Shown: positions 12,387-23,934 of the stretch, in pieces
Numbering within the stretch: the first letter of the stretch is position 1
Layout: each line of letters starts with the position of its first letter
Source: Azadirachta indica
Taxonomy: Eukaryota; Streptophyta; Magnoliopsida; Sapindales; Meliaceae
DNA: 64,000 nt
Direction: 5' to 3'
Assembly (NCBI GenBank): GCA_022749755.1
Contig: CM040440.1
Location: 19,083,269 to 19,147,268, forward strand
The notes under the pieces: generated by a model
What the model saw: only the letters and a program-made list of their open reading frames with translations
Database searches by the model: none
Told to the model about the DNA's origin: nothing
Position numbers and translations under genes: made by a program

Positions 12387-13542
12387 GGGAAATTAACACA
12401 TACCACTCTTGAGAGGAATTGGATTTTAAGTAAAATTAACACATACCACTCTCGAGAGGAATTAGATTTTAATACTTAGAGAGAAAATATAGAGAAATAT
12501 ACACGTACCTCCCTTACACTGTTAATTAACAAACCTTATTAATTGAAATGACTAAAATACCTATAATATTTTAATTTTATTGATAAAAATAAAAACTAAA
12601 ATTTAATTTGAATCTATTTAACCTTTTTTTTTAGTTTTAAGCATATGTAACGTTTAAAAAATAATTACTAATTTAAATTATTTAATTTTTTTTCCTTTTG
12701 CAACATACACACCTAACCCTAATGTGCCTCCCCTTCCCCTCAATTCTGCCGCCGCCTTTCTCCCTATCTCCACCTCTTGCAAAAATCCACCAACCTCTCT
12801 CCCATTCCTTAATTTCTGCAACAATTCGTTTCCCCAAACCTCTCAAAAAAATCCACTAACTCCTTTCCCCTTTATCCCTCTCAACCCCTTCTACAAAATC
12901 TGGTCGCTCCTCCTCCACCTTCTTTTGTAAAAACCGATGCCCCTTTCTCTCCCTCTTCTCCTTCTGCAAAATTGCACTGCCTCCGTTCTTTTCCCTCTCT
13001 TGATCTCTCTATTTGTTTTATAAAACAATCTATCGAACTCATAACTACAATTAAATTTACCAATCAAATATCACATAGACGAGACACAATTACTCCAAAA
13101 ACAAAATTTTTCTTTATAATCAGCATCCATTATCGATGCGTTAAACAAGAAGACGAATTTGAGCAACAACTACTTGGGAATGGAAGGAAAAGAATCACAA
13201 GATGGTATTCTTGGTGGAAGTGTTTGACTTGATCGGATTTAGGAGGTGAAGCTTTCCATTGAAGAGAAAAAATTACTAATATTTTGTATAAATAGACTTG
13301 TTAATTTATGCGTTAGATAGGTAAAAATGCTTTTAAATAATTTTTCTCAACAAAGGTTTATGTGTAGGTATAAATAATATACAAAAGTAAAAAGTTATAT
13401 GTATTTTTATTATAATACCCTTAAAATAAATAGAAGACTAACGGTGATAGATGACTCTAAGGGAGGTAAGTGTTTCTTTTCTCATAATTTCTCTCTAGGT
13501 GTTACAATACCAAACCTTAGGGGAGGTATGTGTTAATTCCCC
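12387..13542. mobile_element. Non-autonomous Mutator-like element (possible Pack-MULE), 1156 bp
   Basis: The ends are long inverted repeats. The left starts GGGAAATTAACACATACC and the right, reversed, starts GGGGAATTAACACATACC; similarity continues inward about 150 bp, including TAGAGAGAAA and CTCCCTTA blocks. The left arm has its first 40 bp duplicated. The element is flanked by an exact 10-bp repeat, ATATTATAAA, at 12377-12386 and 13543-13552, which fits Mutator target duplications (usually 9-11 bp). The body at about 12715-13260 is C/T-rich and less AT-rich than the arms, so it could be captured genomic sequence. The short open frames in it resemble no family I know. There is no transposase gene. 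Confidence 0.85.
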
Positions 13543-13552
13543 ATATTATAAA
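13543..13552. repeat. Target-site duplication, right copy (ATATTATAAA)
   Basis: Exact direct repeat of 12377-12386; the flanking match runs on for two more bases (GG) by chance or because the site was slightly longer. Confidence 0.85.
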
Positions 13553-14148
13553 GGAACTTTAAAAGAATGTGAAAAGAATAAAATATTTATTGGAGTACTA
13601 ATTTTTTCGGTGCTAACCTTTTCTAAGACAACGAATGATAAAATTTAATAAATTTTCGAACAAATTCGACTCCAATTTTATTTATTTATCAATGGTCACT
13701 TCACCTTCACATGCGTCACTTTCTACTAGAAGTGACAATTTTGGCTTCGATATAAATTTAATAGCATAAAAAAATTTTAGGTTTGCCAAAATTAATATGA
13801 ATAATAATTATATTGTATTCACATTTGTATTTAATTTTTTTGATCTGTTTATTTGTTTAAAATATATTTATAATTAATATAAAGCCATTTTCTAAGCACC
13901 CTATATAAATTCAAATTTGGGTATATAAAGAATAAAAAAATATATGTTTGAGGCTTTACCCACCCATTATATTTAAAAGAAAAAAAAAAAATATTTTTAA
14001 GATTCATTTAAAATTATTATTAATTTTTATTATATTTATAAAACATTTAAAATTAAAAAGATACTTACACTCTTTTAATAACATTTTTCCTTGTTCCTTA
14101 GAAAAAAAATTTGCTTGTAAATTCTTTAGTATTATTTTTAATATTTAT

Positions 14149-15260
14149 TGATATTAGATTTCGTCACCCAATCTCAAGTAATAAATTTATTTGTATGTGA
14201 AGAAAAATCCCTTTTTTCTTTTTTTCTTTTTTCTGTATACCTGTTCATTCGTTAGGTTATTTGAAAAAATTTGTGCAAGTGGAATTCTGGTTAGAGATCA
14301 TCTAGGATTTACTAGAATTCTAATTAAAAATAATTCAATATTCTGACTTACCTATAATTCAAATGAAGGAATTGTTTATTTTTCTGAATGAAGTTTAAAT
14401 ATAATTATTTAGATGTATAAGAGTCGTTTGTTTTTTAACTTATGTTTGAACATTTAGTAAAAACATCTAAATATAATTAAGTTAAAAATTTTGATTTAAA
14501 TCTGAATTAATAAATATCTGAATAATTTAATATTTTTATGTTTCAAAAATATGCCTATTTTATTAAATTCTTTACTAACAAAATTAAAACTCTAATTAAC
14601 TTTTTTTAATGTATCTCTTCCCTATTGTGAGTCCCCTCTACTTATCTTTTCAATCCTACTTATTTTATACTTTAATTATTCTAATAAATTTGTATATTTA
14701 CATAATCATAATTATATTATAATATGATTTATTATTTTTATTTAATTTTTATTAATTTTTATATCATCGATTAGAAATTATTTTTTTAAAAAAGATATTA
14801 AGCAAATAATAATATACATACTAATATAATTTATTAATTTTTTATTTATTATTGTACTAATATAATTAAAATTATTTTAAATATAAGTATAATATTTAAA
14901 AGGGTATATATGTCAAAATATTAATTTTCAAAATTTTTATTTTGTCAAAACAAATAATTTAATATTTATTTTTACATATTTTAAAATAAAAAAACAAACA
15001 TATTATTCAAATTCATATTTCAATCATATTCAGAGTTTAAACAAAAAAAACAAATGCTACTGAAATATAACTTTTCCCAAAAGACTCTTCATTAGGTTTG
15101 AATTAAAATAAGAAATATTGATTAAAATTTTATGAATTTGGAGCTTTACTTTTTATCTTTTGCGCCTTTATTCTTTAATATGAATCTAATAGTTATATTA
15201 TTAGACTAACATGTAGGTGGAAAAACAACTTAATTTTACATGTTAGAAAAATGGTCTACA
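14149..15260 (-). repeat. 3' LTR of the nested retroelement, interrupted by a MITE
   Basis: Matches 27173-27589 in two blocks, 14149-14369 and about 15059-15260, split by about 690 bp of foreign AT-rich DNA. Without that insert the repeat is about 420 bp, equal to its partner. Homology stops sharply at TGATATTAG at 14149. Confidence 0.75.
14370..15060. mobile_element. MITE-like insertion inside the 3' LTR
   Basis: Comparison with the intact LTR at 27173-27589 shows that this segment is extra. Its arms are imperfect inverted repeats, for example GAGTCGTTTGTTTTTTAAC near 14421 against TTTGTTTTTTTTGTTTAAAC reversed from the right end. It has no coding capacity. Possible duplicated flanks CAAATGAA and CAAATGCT (6 of 8) would suggest hAT, but the ends are uncertain and PIF/Harbinger is an alternative. 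Confidence 0.5.
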
Positions 15261-16087
15261 ATAAATTCTCAAATTTAAAAAGTAACGTAGTTACTATTTA
15301 AAACTAATGTAGTGCTTGAAACCCAAAAATTTTTTACCAAATTTTCTAGGATCATTTACTCTCTTTAATATAATAATTTTAAATGAAGTAATTAACGTTT
15401 TATTTTTTGAGGAATGACAAAGTCCAGGTTTTAATTAAAAATGTTCAGGTTAATATAATGTGATGAGTACATTTTGAATTCTTAAATAATATACCGGCAA
15501 ATTTTGGCCTTCTTAGTTTCTAACAAGTCATGAAAAAATAGATGACTTTTTATCGGCAAAGAATGAGATCAGATAATGACGTTAAGTGATATTAAGTTTA
15601 AGGTTTCTACTTCCTTCTCTAATAAAAGTTCTTTCTTATATAGTGTTACTTGTAAACTTGTACTTTATTTATTTTTACTTCTAATTTGGCATTTTTTAAT
15701 ATTGTTGTTGCTCATTTTCATTTTTTTGTTATGCATTTCTTTGCTCAGATGGTAGGGTAGTTTATTATAGTTTTTTCTTTTAATTAAGATATCGGTGTTA
15801 CGCAAGTATATAACTTTTGTTCATCTATATTTTTGAAGTCGGTATAACAAAGGTATAATATTTGGTTTTGTTGGGCTAGACATAGGCACAACAAAGGCAT
15901 ATTTATTTTTATCTCTATAGACTTTGCATTTTAACACCGCAACAGTGCATGATTTTGGCTTATTTGAGTGAAAATTGAGACCTTAGTGATATATTTTTAT
16001 ATCTATCTGGATTTTGTAACTTAACATTGAAGGGTGTATATTTGGCTCATCTAAGCAAACAATCGGTATTTTGGTGGTACTTAGAAG
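15261..16087. other. Left part of retroelement interior, decayed minisatellite-like DNA
   Basis: No gene. From about 15780 to 16075 words such as GGTATAACAAAGG, GGCACAACAAAGGCATAT and TTGGCTCATCTAAGC recur at loose 60-70 bp intervals, a decayed tandem array like the one on the other side of the Mutator-like element. Confidence 0.4.
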
Positions 16088-16267
16088 AGAAAATTTTTTT
16101 TACCCCCACGAGGTTTAACCCAATTACCCGTGTCCCCCCTGAGGTTTTAGAAAAGTCCTTTACCCCCCCTATCGTTACGTCTGTCTCTGTTAGGATCAAC
16201 TTTTTAAGGGGCAAAATTGTACTTTACCATTTCAAAATAAAAAGATATTAGTGGTATGACGTGATAA

Positions 16268-16582
16268 CAGATGTAAGTACAAATCCTTTATACTACTTTT
16301 GTTTTTTATAATTTTAAAATCAAAAGGAGTAAGTAAGTTTGTACTATTTTTTGTTTTTTTCTTAATTTTAAAATAAAAAACCAAGAATAATAAGTAACTT
16401 TGTACCACTTTTAGTTTTTCTTAAATTTTAAAATAAAAAATCAACAACAGTAAGTAAGCTTGTACTACTTTTGTTTTTCATTTTTAATTTCAAAATAAAA
16501 AAAGGAACAATAAATAAGCTTCTACCACTTTTGGTTTTTTTGAATTTTAAATAAAAAAATCAAGAACAATCAGTAAGCTTGT
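16268..16582. repeat. Subterminal tandem repeat, about five copies of 58-62 bp
   Basis: The unit runs GTAAGTAAGCTTGTACTAC, then TTTTGTTTTTC, then AATTTTAAAATAAAAAA. Copies start near 16272, 16329, 16389, 16451 and 16511, with a partial one at 16569. It lies just inside the left end of the Mutator-like element, where such elements often hold transposase-binding or promoter repeats. Confidence 0.8.
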
Positions 16583-19301
16583 CAAAGCTTCAGTTTGTTC
16601 ATAGGTGTCCTCAGTTGCTTCGATTTAGTGTCATAAATTCGAGCCTGAACAAGCAACTTTGATAGAAAACTTTGTCTAGCTTCTCTTATACATCATAAAG
16701 AACTTTGTTCACAAAGGAGAAGAAGAAAAAAAATAGTGGGAAGAGTATACATAACTATTGCATGATCATATTTCTGTGTAAGTCATCTTCCCCAACATGA
16801 TTTGAAAAAATTATCATTCATAAGCTTAAAATATTGCTTTTTTTTTTTTAATGAAAGGGTTATTAAGGACAAAACTTAAAATATGAAATGGGTTTTGTCA
16901 CCATACTCATGGGTTATGTTGGAGTGGAAAAAAAAAATGGGTTTAGAAGAATGGATTAAAAAAAAGAAGGTTTTGTGGTTATGTGCAAAAATGGATTAAA
17001 TGAGTTTCAATGACAGAATAATAAAAATCATTCTATGGTTCTATTGCCTACATGATGTTTGTTTAAAGTGGCTTTCGATATATATTGTAATATACGAGTA
17101 TTCTTCAGTTGATGATTGTGTGATAAATGGGGTTTTGTACATAAATGGTTATCTTTGTATCTTATTTCATATTTGTGTTTACACTTTTTAATCTTGATAA
17201 AAGACAGAAAATGGGTATTTTTTGGTAAACTGATGAGTGTCGAAGTGGCTTTTGCATTGCATAGGTTATGCTTTAAGTACTACTTTGTCATTTTGTGCAA
17301 TATAAAATCAAATTGACCTTGTTAGGTTGGGTATTCAAAAGTAATGGTTCTGCCTTTACATGTTTGTTTCTTTTGTGTAAAAGATTGAAATGTTTGTTTC
17401 TTTTCTGTTTATATGGCCAAAGTGAAGAAGCATTACAATTGATCGAATCCATGTGTTAGCTTTGTTTTGTAAGGAAAATATTGATGTTAGTTGGTGCGAT
17501 ATCGATCAAATTAGTCTAGTTAATACAATAAATGATATATTGTAGAAAGTATATCACAGGAACAAATATGTTGATGAAGAATTCATTGTTAAAGCCATTG
17601 TACCCTAGACAAGCGAGAAAATAGATTTAAAGACTGACCAAGAATTTTTTGATGTGATTAGTAATATGCTGAGTAAAGGATTTGATTATGTTAAAGTAGA
17701 GATGAGTGTGTAACCATTGTTATCATTGAACTCAGTTCGAAGAATCATGTTCAATGATAACCATACTTCTAGTCATGGTATAGATGCAACAGATGTACTT
17801 CAGACTTCCGCAAATCATCCTTATCAATAAAACTGGACTAAATCACCATCTCTTAATGTGTTTAACCAACAACCATATAAAAAAATCATGTCCTTCTGAT
17901 ATCTCTAACCAGTAACCACGTACTAAACCATCATCTGCTAAGAGTCTTCACCAGCAAACCTACAATAAACCAACCAATTCGCATATATTTTATGCTTCTT
18001 TCTCTCAAGTTACCCAAGCATATGCACAAACATCTAATAATAACCCTAACACCTTAAATGCTCATCCAAGGACAACATGGGAATAAATCTAAGACTTTGA
18101 TGAGGAAATTTTTGCTACTGTGAATAGGATGTATCAAGCATTTGGTTAAAGGAATATGCAAGAAAAGATCAAAATGTTAATGATGCAATAATGCAAAATG
18201 TTGAGTTTGCAGTAGATACATACCTTTTAGAACATGGTGGTACCAATGGTTTAAGTGCTGATGAGGCATTAGATGGTTTTGATGATGCAAATAGTTTTGA
18301 TACAATTAACTGGACTAACGATAAAAATGTAGTTCCACCAGATTCAAGCAATGATAATGATGAAATGGATGAAGCTACTAATGTTATATATGCTAATATG
18401 CCTGATGAAAATGATAATTTGTCCAATTACAACAGTAACAAAGATGAGAAATTTGCTTTGAGTGATGAAGAAAAAACTGATATAGTTATTAGGATACAAA
18501 AGGACTTGAGAGGTAGATTAGTAAGAAGGCCTCAATTTGGTAGGATTGAACTATATATTGGGTAAGTTTTTGAAACAGTGCTTGAGTTTCGAAGAGTAAT
18601 TAAAGACTATGCCATTCAAGAGAGTTTTGCTATGGAAAGGGTAAAAAATGAAAGTGTCAGGTTTACTGCTAAGTGTATAAGTCCAAGCTATTCATGGAGA
18701 ATTCATGCGTCCATTTTAGTCGATAAAGTCTCGTTTATGATAAAGAGCGTTAATGAACCACACACTTATGGAGGGCTATTCAAGAATCTAAAAGTTACCA
18801 GCTTTTGAGTGGCTGAAAAACTGTTCACCACAATTAAGAACAATCCTGCAATCAGCATTGAAGTCATTGCAAGAGAGTTATACACTAGGTTTGGTATTGG
18901 AACCACGAAAAAGAGGTTGTACAAAGCTAAGAAGAGAGTCTTAAAGATCCTTGCCAAGGACTTTGCAAATTCATATACAAGATTGCATGATTATGTGAAT
19001 ATTATGTTGATGAAGAATAGGGGATTGACTGTAAAGATTCAACAAGAGTTTGTTGTTGGAAAACACGCTTTTGAAGACTTTTTGTAAGTTATGATGCTTT
19101 GCACAAGGGATTCATCGCAAGTTGTAGGAGATTTATCGGTGTTGATGGTTGCCATTTGAAGATTGAATATGGTGGAGTATTGCTTTTAGCCATTGCCATG
19201 GATACTAATAATGGGATTTTCCCATTAGTTTACTACATTTGTGAAGAAGAAAATAAGGAAAGTTGGAGCTGATTTTTCATTTGTTTAAAGAGCATGTGAG
19301 C

Positions 19302-19306
19302 ATACC
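19302..19306. repeat. Target-site duplication of solo LTR, left (ATACC)
   Basis: Exact 5-bp match to 20959-20963. Confidence 0.85.
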
Positions 19307-20958
19307 TGAAACATCCCTAATTCTAAAAAATTTCGACAGAATTTCTGTTATAATATAGTATACGCTAAATATGTAATTCTACAAATTTTAAATTTTCACT
19401 CTAAACATCTCCAACAAAATTAAATACCAACTCTTTCATCTCATTAATTCACATAAAAGATGATCAGTTCCACAACTTCTAAAATCCAGGTACGAATATG
19501 AAAATTACATCAACACTACATGTTGTAAAATTTTTTTCCTAATATTACACATAGTTTTAAAGGCAGTAAGGTCCTAATTCTAGAGTATCATTTACCTTCT
19601 ATTTACAAATCGTTAGCATTGCCTAACCTGAAAGTAAGGATGAGCTAATACCCGGTAGACATTTATACACAAAGGCAATTTTAAAACTTATGATAAAAAA
19701 ATTTGAACACAAAAGACTTTTTAATTCCAAACAAAAAGCGTGGTAAGATATCAAATCAAAATTTTAATTTCAATATTCACAAACAACATAAAACATATTA
19801 ATTCCATCATAAAAAAAAAATTTCATAAATTTTACGCTTGTGTATTTTACAGGCATTATTTGAAGGACCGTCGCCCCAAAAACTGGCCATACGTACTTTA
19901 GGGGCATTATTTTCAGGGACCATCGCCCCAAACACTAGTGCCACATCACAACAACAATCATGACCATCACACATTTTTTTTATTATCAAATACATTCACA
20001 ACATTTTCATACAAATCACACATTTATAAAAATACAACACTCGTTGATATAATTTTCTTACTGTACTTAAAAACTTAACGTTCATATGAAAATTACTGTT
20101 TAAATCAGATTCGAAAAATAATTAATTAGATCAACACGTAGTAATTTAGGAATTTCATACACATTTATCAAACATTAACTGTAACAAAACACCCTACTTT
20201 TCAGTTTTCAAAATTAAAATTTACTAAATGCATATAAACACCTACCTGACAAACGTGTTACAATTTTATTACTCTATCGACTTTTCCATCTCTTTCGAAT
20301 TATCTCCTAGTATCAATTTAACAATAATAGTAAATAATGATTCAAAAATAATAAACAACAGTCTAACTTGATCATTTAAAAAAATAAATATTTATACATA
20401 CATATTTAAATACATATCCCTATACTAACAGTTTAATTTTTTACAATTAAATAAAATAACATACTAATCTTTAAATTAAAAATTGATGATCGAAATTCAT
20501 AGATTTGAGGCCAAACCTGCCTTCTTCCCCTTCTTCGTTTCTTTCCTTTCTTTCTATTTTCCAATTGAAAAGAAATAAAGAAAAATGAAATTTATACATA
20601 CACCACTTGAATCAATTTTTATTTAATTATTATTATTTTATTTTAACACTTGCCAACACACTATCCATGCATGTAACCAACCCCTTTCCTTTCAATTAAA
20701 ACACCTGGCCTCCTTATTTCGATCAAGCCCTTCAACTTCTCTTTTTATACTTTTCACTCACAACAAAAAGTATATTACCCAATAATTTTATTTCTTTGAA
20801 ATCAAAACATGTTTATCCTCATAAAACCTTTTGAAAGATAAAAAATAAAATTAAAAATAAACATATCTATCTTATAAGTTCTAAACGATTATGTCATAAT
20901 GTAAAGTAAACATATTTAGATGTGTATTCTAATTAAAATAAGAACCCAGGGTATTATA
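19307..20958 (-). repeat. Solo LTR of a Ty3/gypsy element inserted in the transposase gene
   Basis: The segment is bounded by exact 5-bp direct repeats ATACC (19302-19306 and 20959-20963). Read on the minus strand it begins TATTATAATACCCTGGG and ends TTAGGGATGTTTCA, the form of Tekay/Del-type LTRs (TGTTATAACACCC...GGGTGTTACA) with end mutations. A TATAAAAAG motif on the minus strand near 20740 could be the LTR promoter. An internal doublet lies at 19850-19940 (GGCATTATTTGAAGGACC and GGCATTATTTTCAGGGACC). Removing the LTR and one ATACC joins the transposase frame exactly, which confirms both borders. No internal region or second LTR is present, so it formed by LTR-LTR recombination. Confidence 0.85.
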
Positions 20959-20963
20959 ATACC
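20959..20963. repeat. Target-site duplication of solo LTR, right (ATACC)
   Basis: Exact 5-bp match to 19302-19306. Confidence 0.85.
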
Positions 20964-22772
20964 TGAGGGTATGAATATTACCATTATGTCAGAAAGACAG
21001 AAGAGAATTATTGTAGCTGTGAATTAAGAAATGCCATAGTCTTCTATTAGGCATTGTGCATGGCATATTTTTGCCAATTTTTGTAAATTATTTTCAGCTG
21101 ATACATTTAGACCATTGTTTTTGAAGGTAACAAACAAAGTAGACTTTGATATTGCAATGAACAACATAAAGGTCATAGATCCAAATGCATATAAATGGTT
21201 GGTGGATCATGAGCCTGAAAAGTGGTCTTGCCATGCATTCCAGTTTTTCTTCAAGACAGATCATGTCATAAATAATATGACCGAATCCTAGGACTCTGTG
21301 TTGTCGAGTATAGAAGGAAACCAATTATTGAGCTGATGGAGTTTATTCGATTAAAGATAATGAAAAGGTTGATTAGAAGAAGAGAAAAGGCTTAACAATG
21401 GGATGCTGAGTTGTCCCCAAGAGTTCACAAAAAGCTTGCCAAGATTGCCAAGGTTTCAAGACATTTACTGGTTATTAAAGCTACCACCGATAAGTTTGAG
21501 GTCATTGATCAAGTATGTGATGCTGAAAGGCATTATGTTATTAATCTTAAAAAGAGAAGTTGTGATTATGGTGCTTAGAAAATGAATGAGGTGCCTTGTA
21601 AGCATGCAATGGCTTGTATAACATAAACCAACCAAGATCCAGTAGATTTTGTTGACACTTGCCTGAAGAGAAGCTTGTATTTACGGACATATGCATACAT
21701 AATACACCCATTGCCAAACCAAATTCATTGGCCCAAAATTGAGTTGCCTTGAATGAAGCCTCCTATCATGCAGTTTAAAGTTGGAAGACCTCGAGTAAGC
21801 AGAATCCGAGAGTCAAATGAACCTTCTTCTCAAAAAATAAAGTATTCTTTAAGATATGGCAATTGTTGCAACCTTGGCCACAATAAAAGAGGCTGCCTAT
21901 TAAAAAAAATGTAGCTTTCTTCTTGCATACTATTATATGTGTATTCATGATTGTTATTACAATATTTAATGCTATTTTTATTTATTCGTTTCAGGCATCT
22001 TCAGCATTTGTTCCCATACCCTTAGCAACTAATCCATCAACTCAAGCTAGGAAAGGGCATAGATCTGGTCCAATGTCCCAATAGAGTTCTTCATCAGTTC
22101 TAACATTGTCATTTGGTATATAATTATGCGCTCTTTTTTTTTCATTTATTACTTAATGGATAAATGTTGCTAAGTCATTGTTGATGGACAATAGAGCAAG
22201 TATAAGAAAGATGGAGAAGGAGAAGAATGAGAGGAGCTTCTGAGTCTGAGAGTAATATGACTAGCAGCTGAATCTAATATATGCTAATAGAAGATTTTTA
22301 TTTATTTTATGCATAACATCTAGTGGTTCAAGTCATATGATAATTTTATATCACTTTCAAAGGCTATAATATTTTTTTATTTTTCTTTTTTTACAGAACA
22401 TAACTAATACAACAGCAATTAGACAAGTTTTTTGTCGGATACCAATGTCTTGGATGATGCAAATAAGATTTCCTTCAATCAAGGGTTTTGTTTAGTTATT
22501 TTTTGTTGAACTTTTTGACCAGGTTGCTTTAATAGCATTGTGTGCATGGTAGTTATTCCAAACTCACATCTTATATAATTGCAAATTTGATAATGTCTAG
22601 TAGACAATGTATGCACACATATACAGAAGTACTTCATAAAATTCAATGCTTTTGTAAGATTTTGGGTGTTGTAGACTACAAACACAATATGTTGTATCAA
22701 AACATGAAATGATAATTATCCTTACTACATACTTCTTATTTCCTCTATGGTATAAATGTTCTACTGATGCTA

Positions 22773-23412
22773 TTATATATGTTTATTTATTGTTTGGGCA
22801 TTACTCTTAATCAGCAATAGTAGACATATACATAATAAAAACAAAATTGAAGATAGCATCCAATAAATCATAATTATTTTACTCTCAATTCTCACTAACA
22901 TTTTTTGTTCAATTGAAGTCACATTCATATTCTTTTTTGCTTTGTCTTCCACTTCAATGATTAGATTTATGTTTGAACCTTGTTGCCATTCATTACTCAT
23001 TGTTTCACTCATACATGCATTAGGGTTGTATTCCTCATTATTTGGCTTCCAGAATGTGAAATACCTATACTTATTTTGTTGGCAAAAGAAACATAATTTG
23101 CTTGGATTTTTTCTAGTTTTCAACATTCTGATTTCGACCTTTTCACCATACCTACATATCTTGTTTGTAAACTTTATAAGCCTTTCATTTATTTTGCGAT
23201 TGTTAGCACCTTGGATAAACTCTTCTTGCAACGACTTCCAAAATTGAAAAAACCTGCATCTTGACTCCTGCCTGCAAAAATAGTAAAGTTTATTAAAATT
23301 TTTTTTTACTTTCCAATATCCTTGCCCCAGCCTTCTTCCCACATTCACAATATTTATTTTTGAAAAGCACTAATCCTCTATTGATATCTATGGCTTCACT
23401 TGACATCGACAT
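22773..23412 (-). pseudogene. MULE-borne accessory protein with two GRF-like zinc fingers and a C-terminal membrane helix
   Basis: The open frame 22773-23348 gives 191 residues. Upstream in another frame the strand starts MSMSSEAIDINRGL at 23412 and reads YCECGKKAGARILES, the CxCG start of a GRF-type zinc finger. A one-base slip in the A-run near 23300 separates it from the rest of the same finger (KLYYFC, then CRFFQFW). A second copy follows (CRYGEKVEIRM, NPSKLCFFC, YRYFTFW). The two copies align end to end, so the finger was duplicated. Residues 155-180 of the 191 form a hydrophobic helix (IYWMLSSILFLLCICLLLLI) before a short polar end. GRF-finger proteins with such a tail are common in plant genomes; role unknown. 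The frame is now broken or needs a small intron at the A-run (GT at the run, AG near 23273), which I cannot exclude. Confidence 0.65.
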
Positions 23413-23934
23413 TTTCTTCCTCTTTGTTCTCTAACTTTGTTCAGCCCATTACAAGCATGCAAGCTCTAAGAATTTTGGTAATGAAAATTATACTTTCAAT
23501 TTGAATGAAGCTGAATCAGAATGTATAAGGCATAAGAGTAATGTGATGTTTCCATGTTCAGCTGCTGCCTTTTTATATGTAATGACCATTTTTTATCGTT
23601 TGGAAGTTGCTGTTTGGTTTGGTTCTGACCGTTGCAACTCTTGATTTTTTAGTTACAAAAAGACAAAATATATATTTGTATTTTTGCTTATTTTATTTAA
23701 GACTAGACTTGATAAAATTGCTATTGAATATTCTGTATTGTTAAGTATGTAACCTAAGCCCACTAACTTTTTTTAAATCTGATTATGGTCCCACAATTCT
23801 GTGGAGGGTACAAATGTAATTGTCTCTCAAAAAGTTGATCTTAATAGAGATAGAGATAACGGTAGGTGGGTAAAGGACTTTTCTGAAACCTCAGGGGGGT
23901 AAAGGGAATTTGTTTTTACTAGGAAACTTAATTT

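Larger units (their letters stand above)
17480..21915 (+). pseudogene. MuDR-type transposase, broken by stops, frameshifts and a solo LTR
   Basis: The piece at 18191-19087 is one frame with internal stops at 18563 and 18806. It encodes the plant MuDR N-terminal zinc-finger-like domain (SPSYSWRIHASILVDK, VNEPHTYGG) and the following helix-rich part. A frameshift near 19085 leads into the catalytic core (GFIASCRRFIGVDGCHLK), where the D of GVDG (codon 19144-19146) is the expected first catalytic aspartate. The solo LTR splits the frame at 19306. Coding resumes at 20964 (SERQKRI) and runs to the SWIM finger (EVPCKHAMACI, about 21592-21624) and a zinc knuckle (CCNLGHNKRGC) whose first cysteine is replaced by glycine. 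N-terminal remains with stops start near 17480. The gene cannot make an active enzyme. It ends in a Ser/Thr-rich tail after an apparent intron near 21915-21990. Confidence 0.88.
16088..23917. mobile_element. Autonomous-type Mutator-like element (MULE), inactive, 7.8 kb
   Basis: The ends are inverted repeats of about 100-125 bp: left 16088-16210, right about 23820-23917. Shared blocks, right side reversed, include CCCCCCTGAGGTTT, AGAAAAGTCCTTTACCC and AAGATCAACTTTTT (left AGGATCAACTTTTT). Inside are a broken MuDR-type transposase on the plus strand, an accessory GRF-finger gene on the minus strand, a tandem repeat after the left end and a solo LTR. Possible 9-bp target duplications are ACTTAGAAG (16079-16087) and ACTAGGAAA (23918-23926), matching at 6 of 9 positions, as expected for an old insertion. 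The exact outer bases are uncertain by a few nucleotides. Confidence 0.85.
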
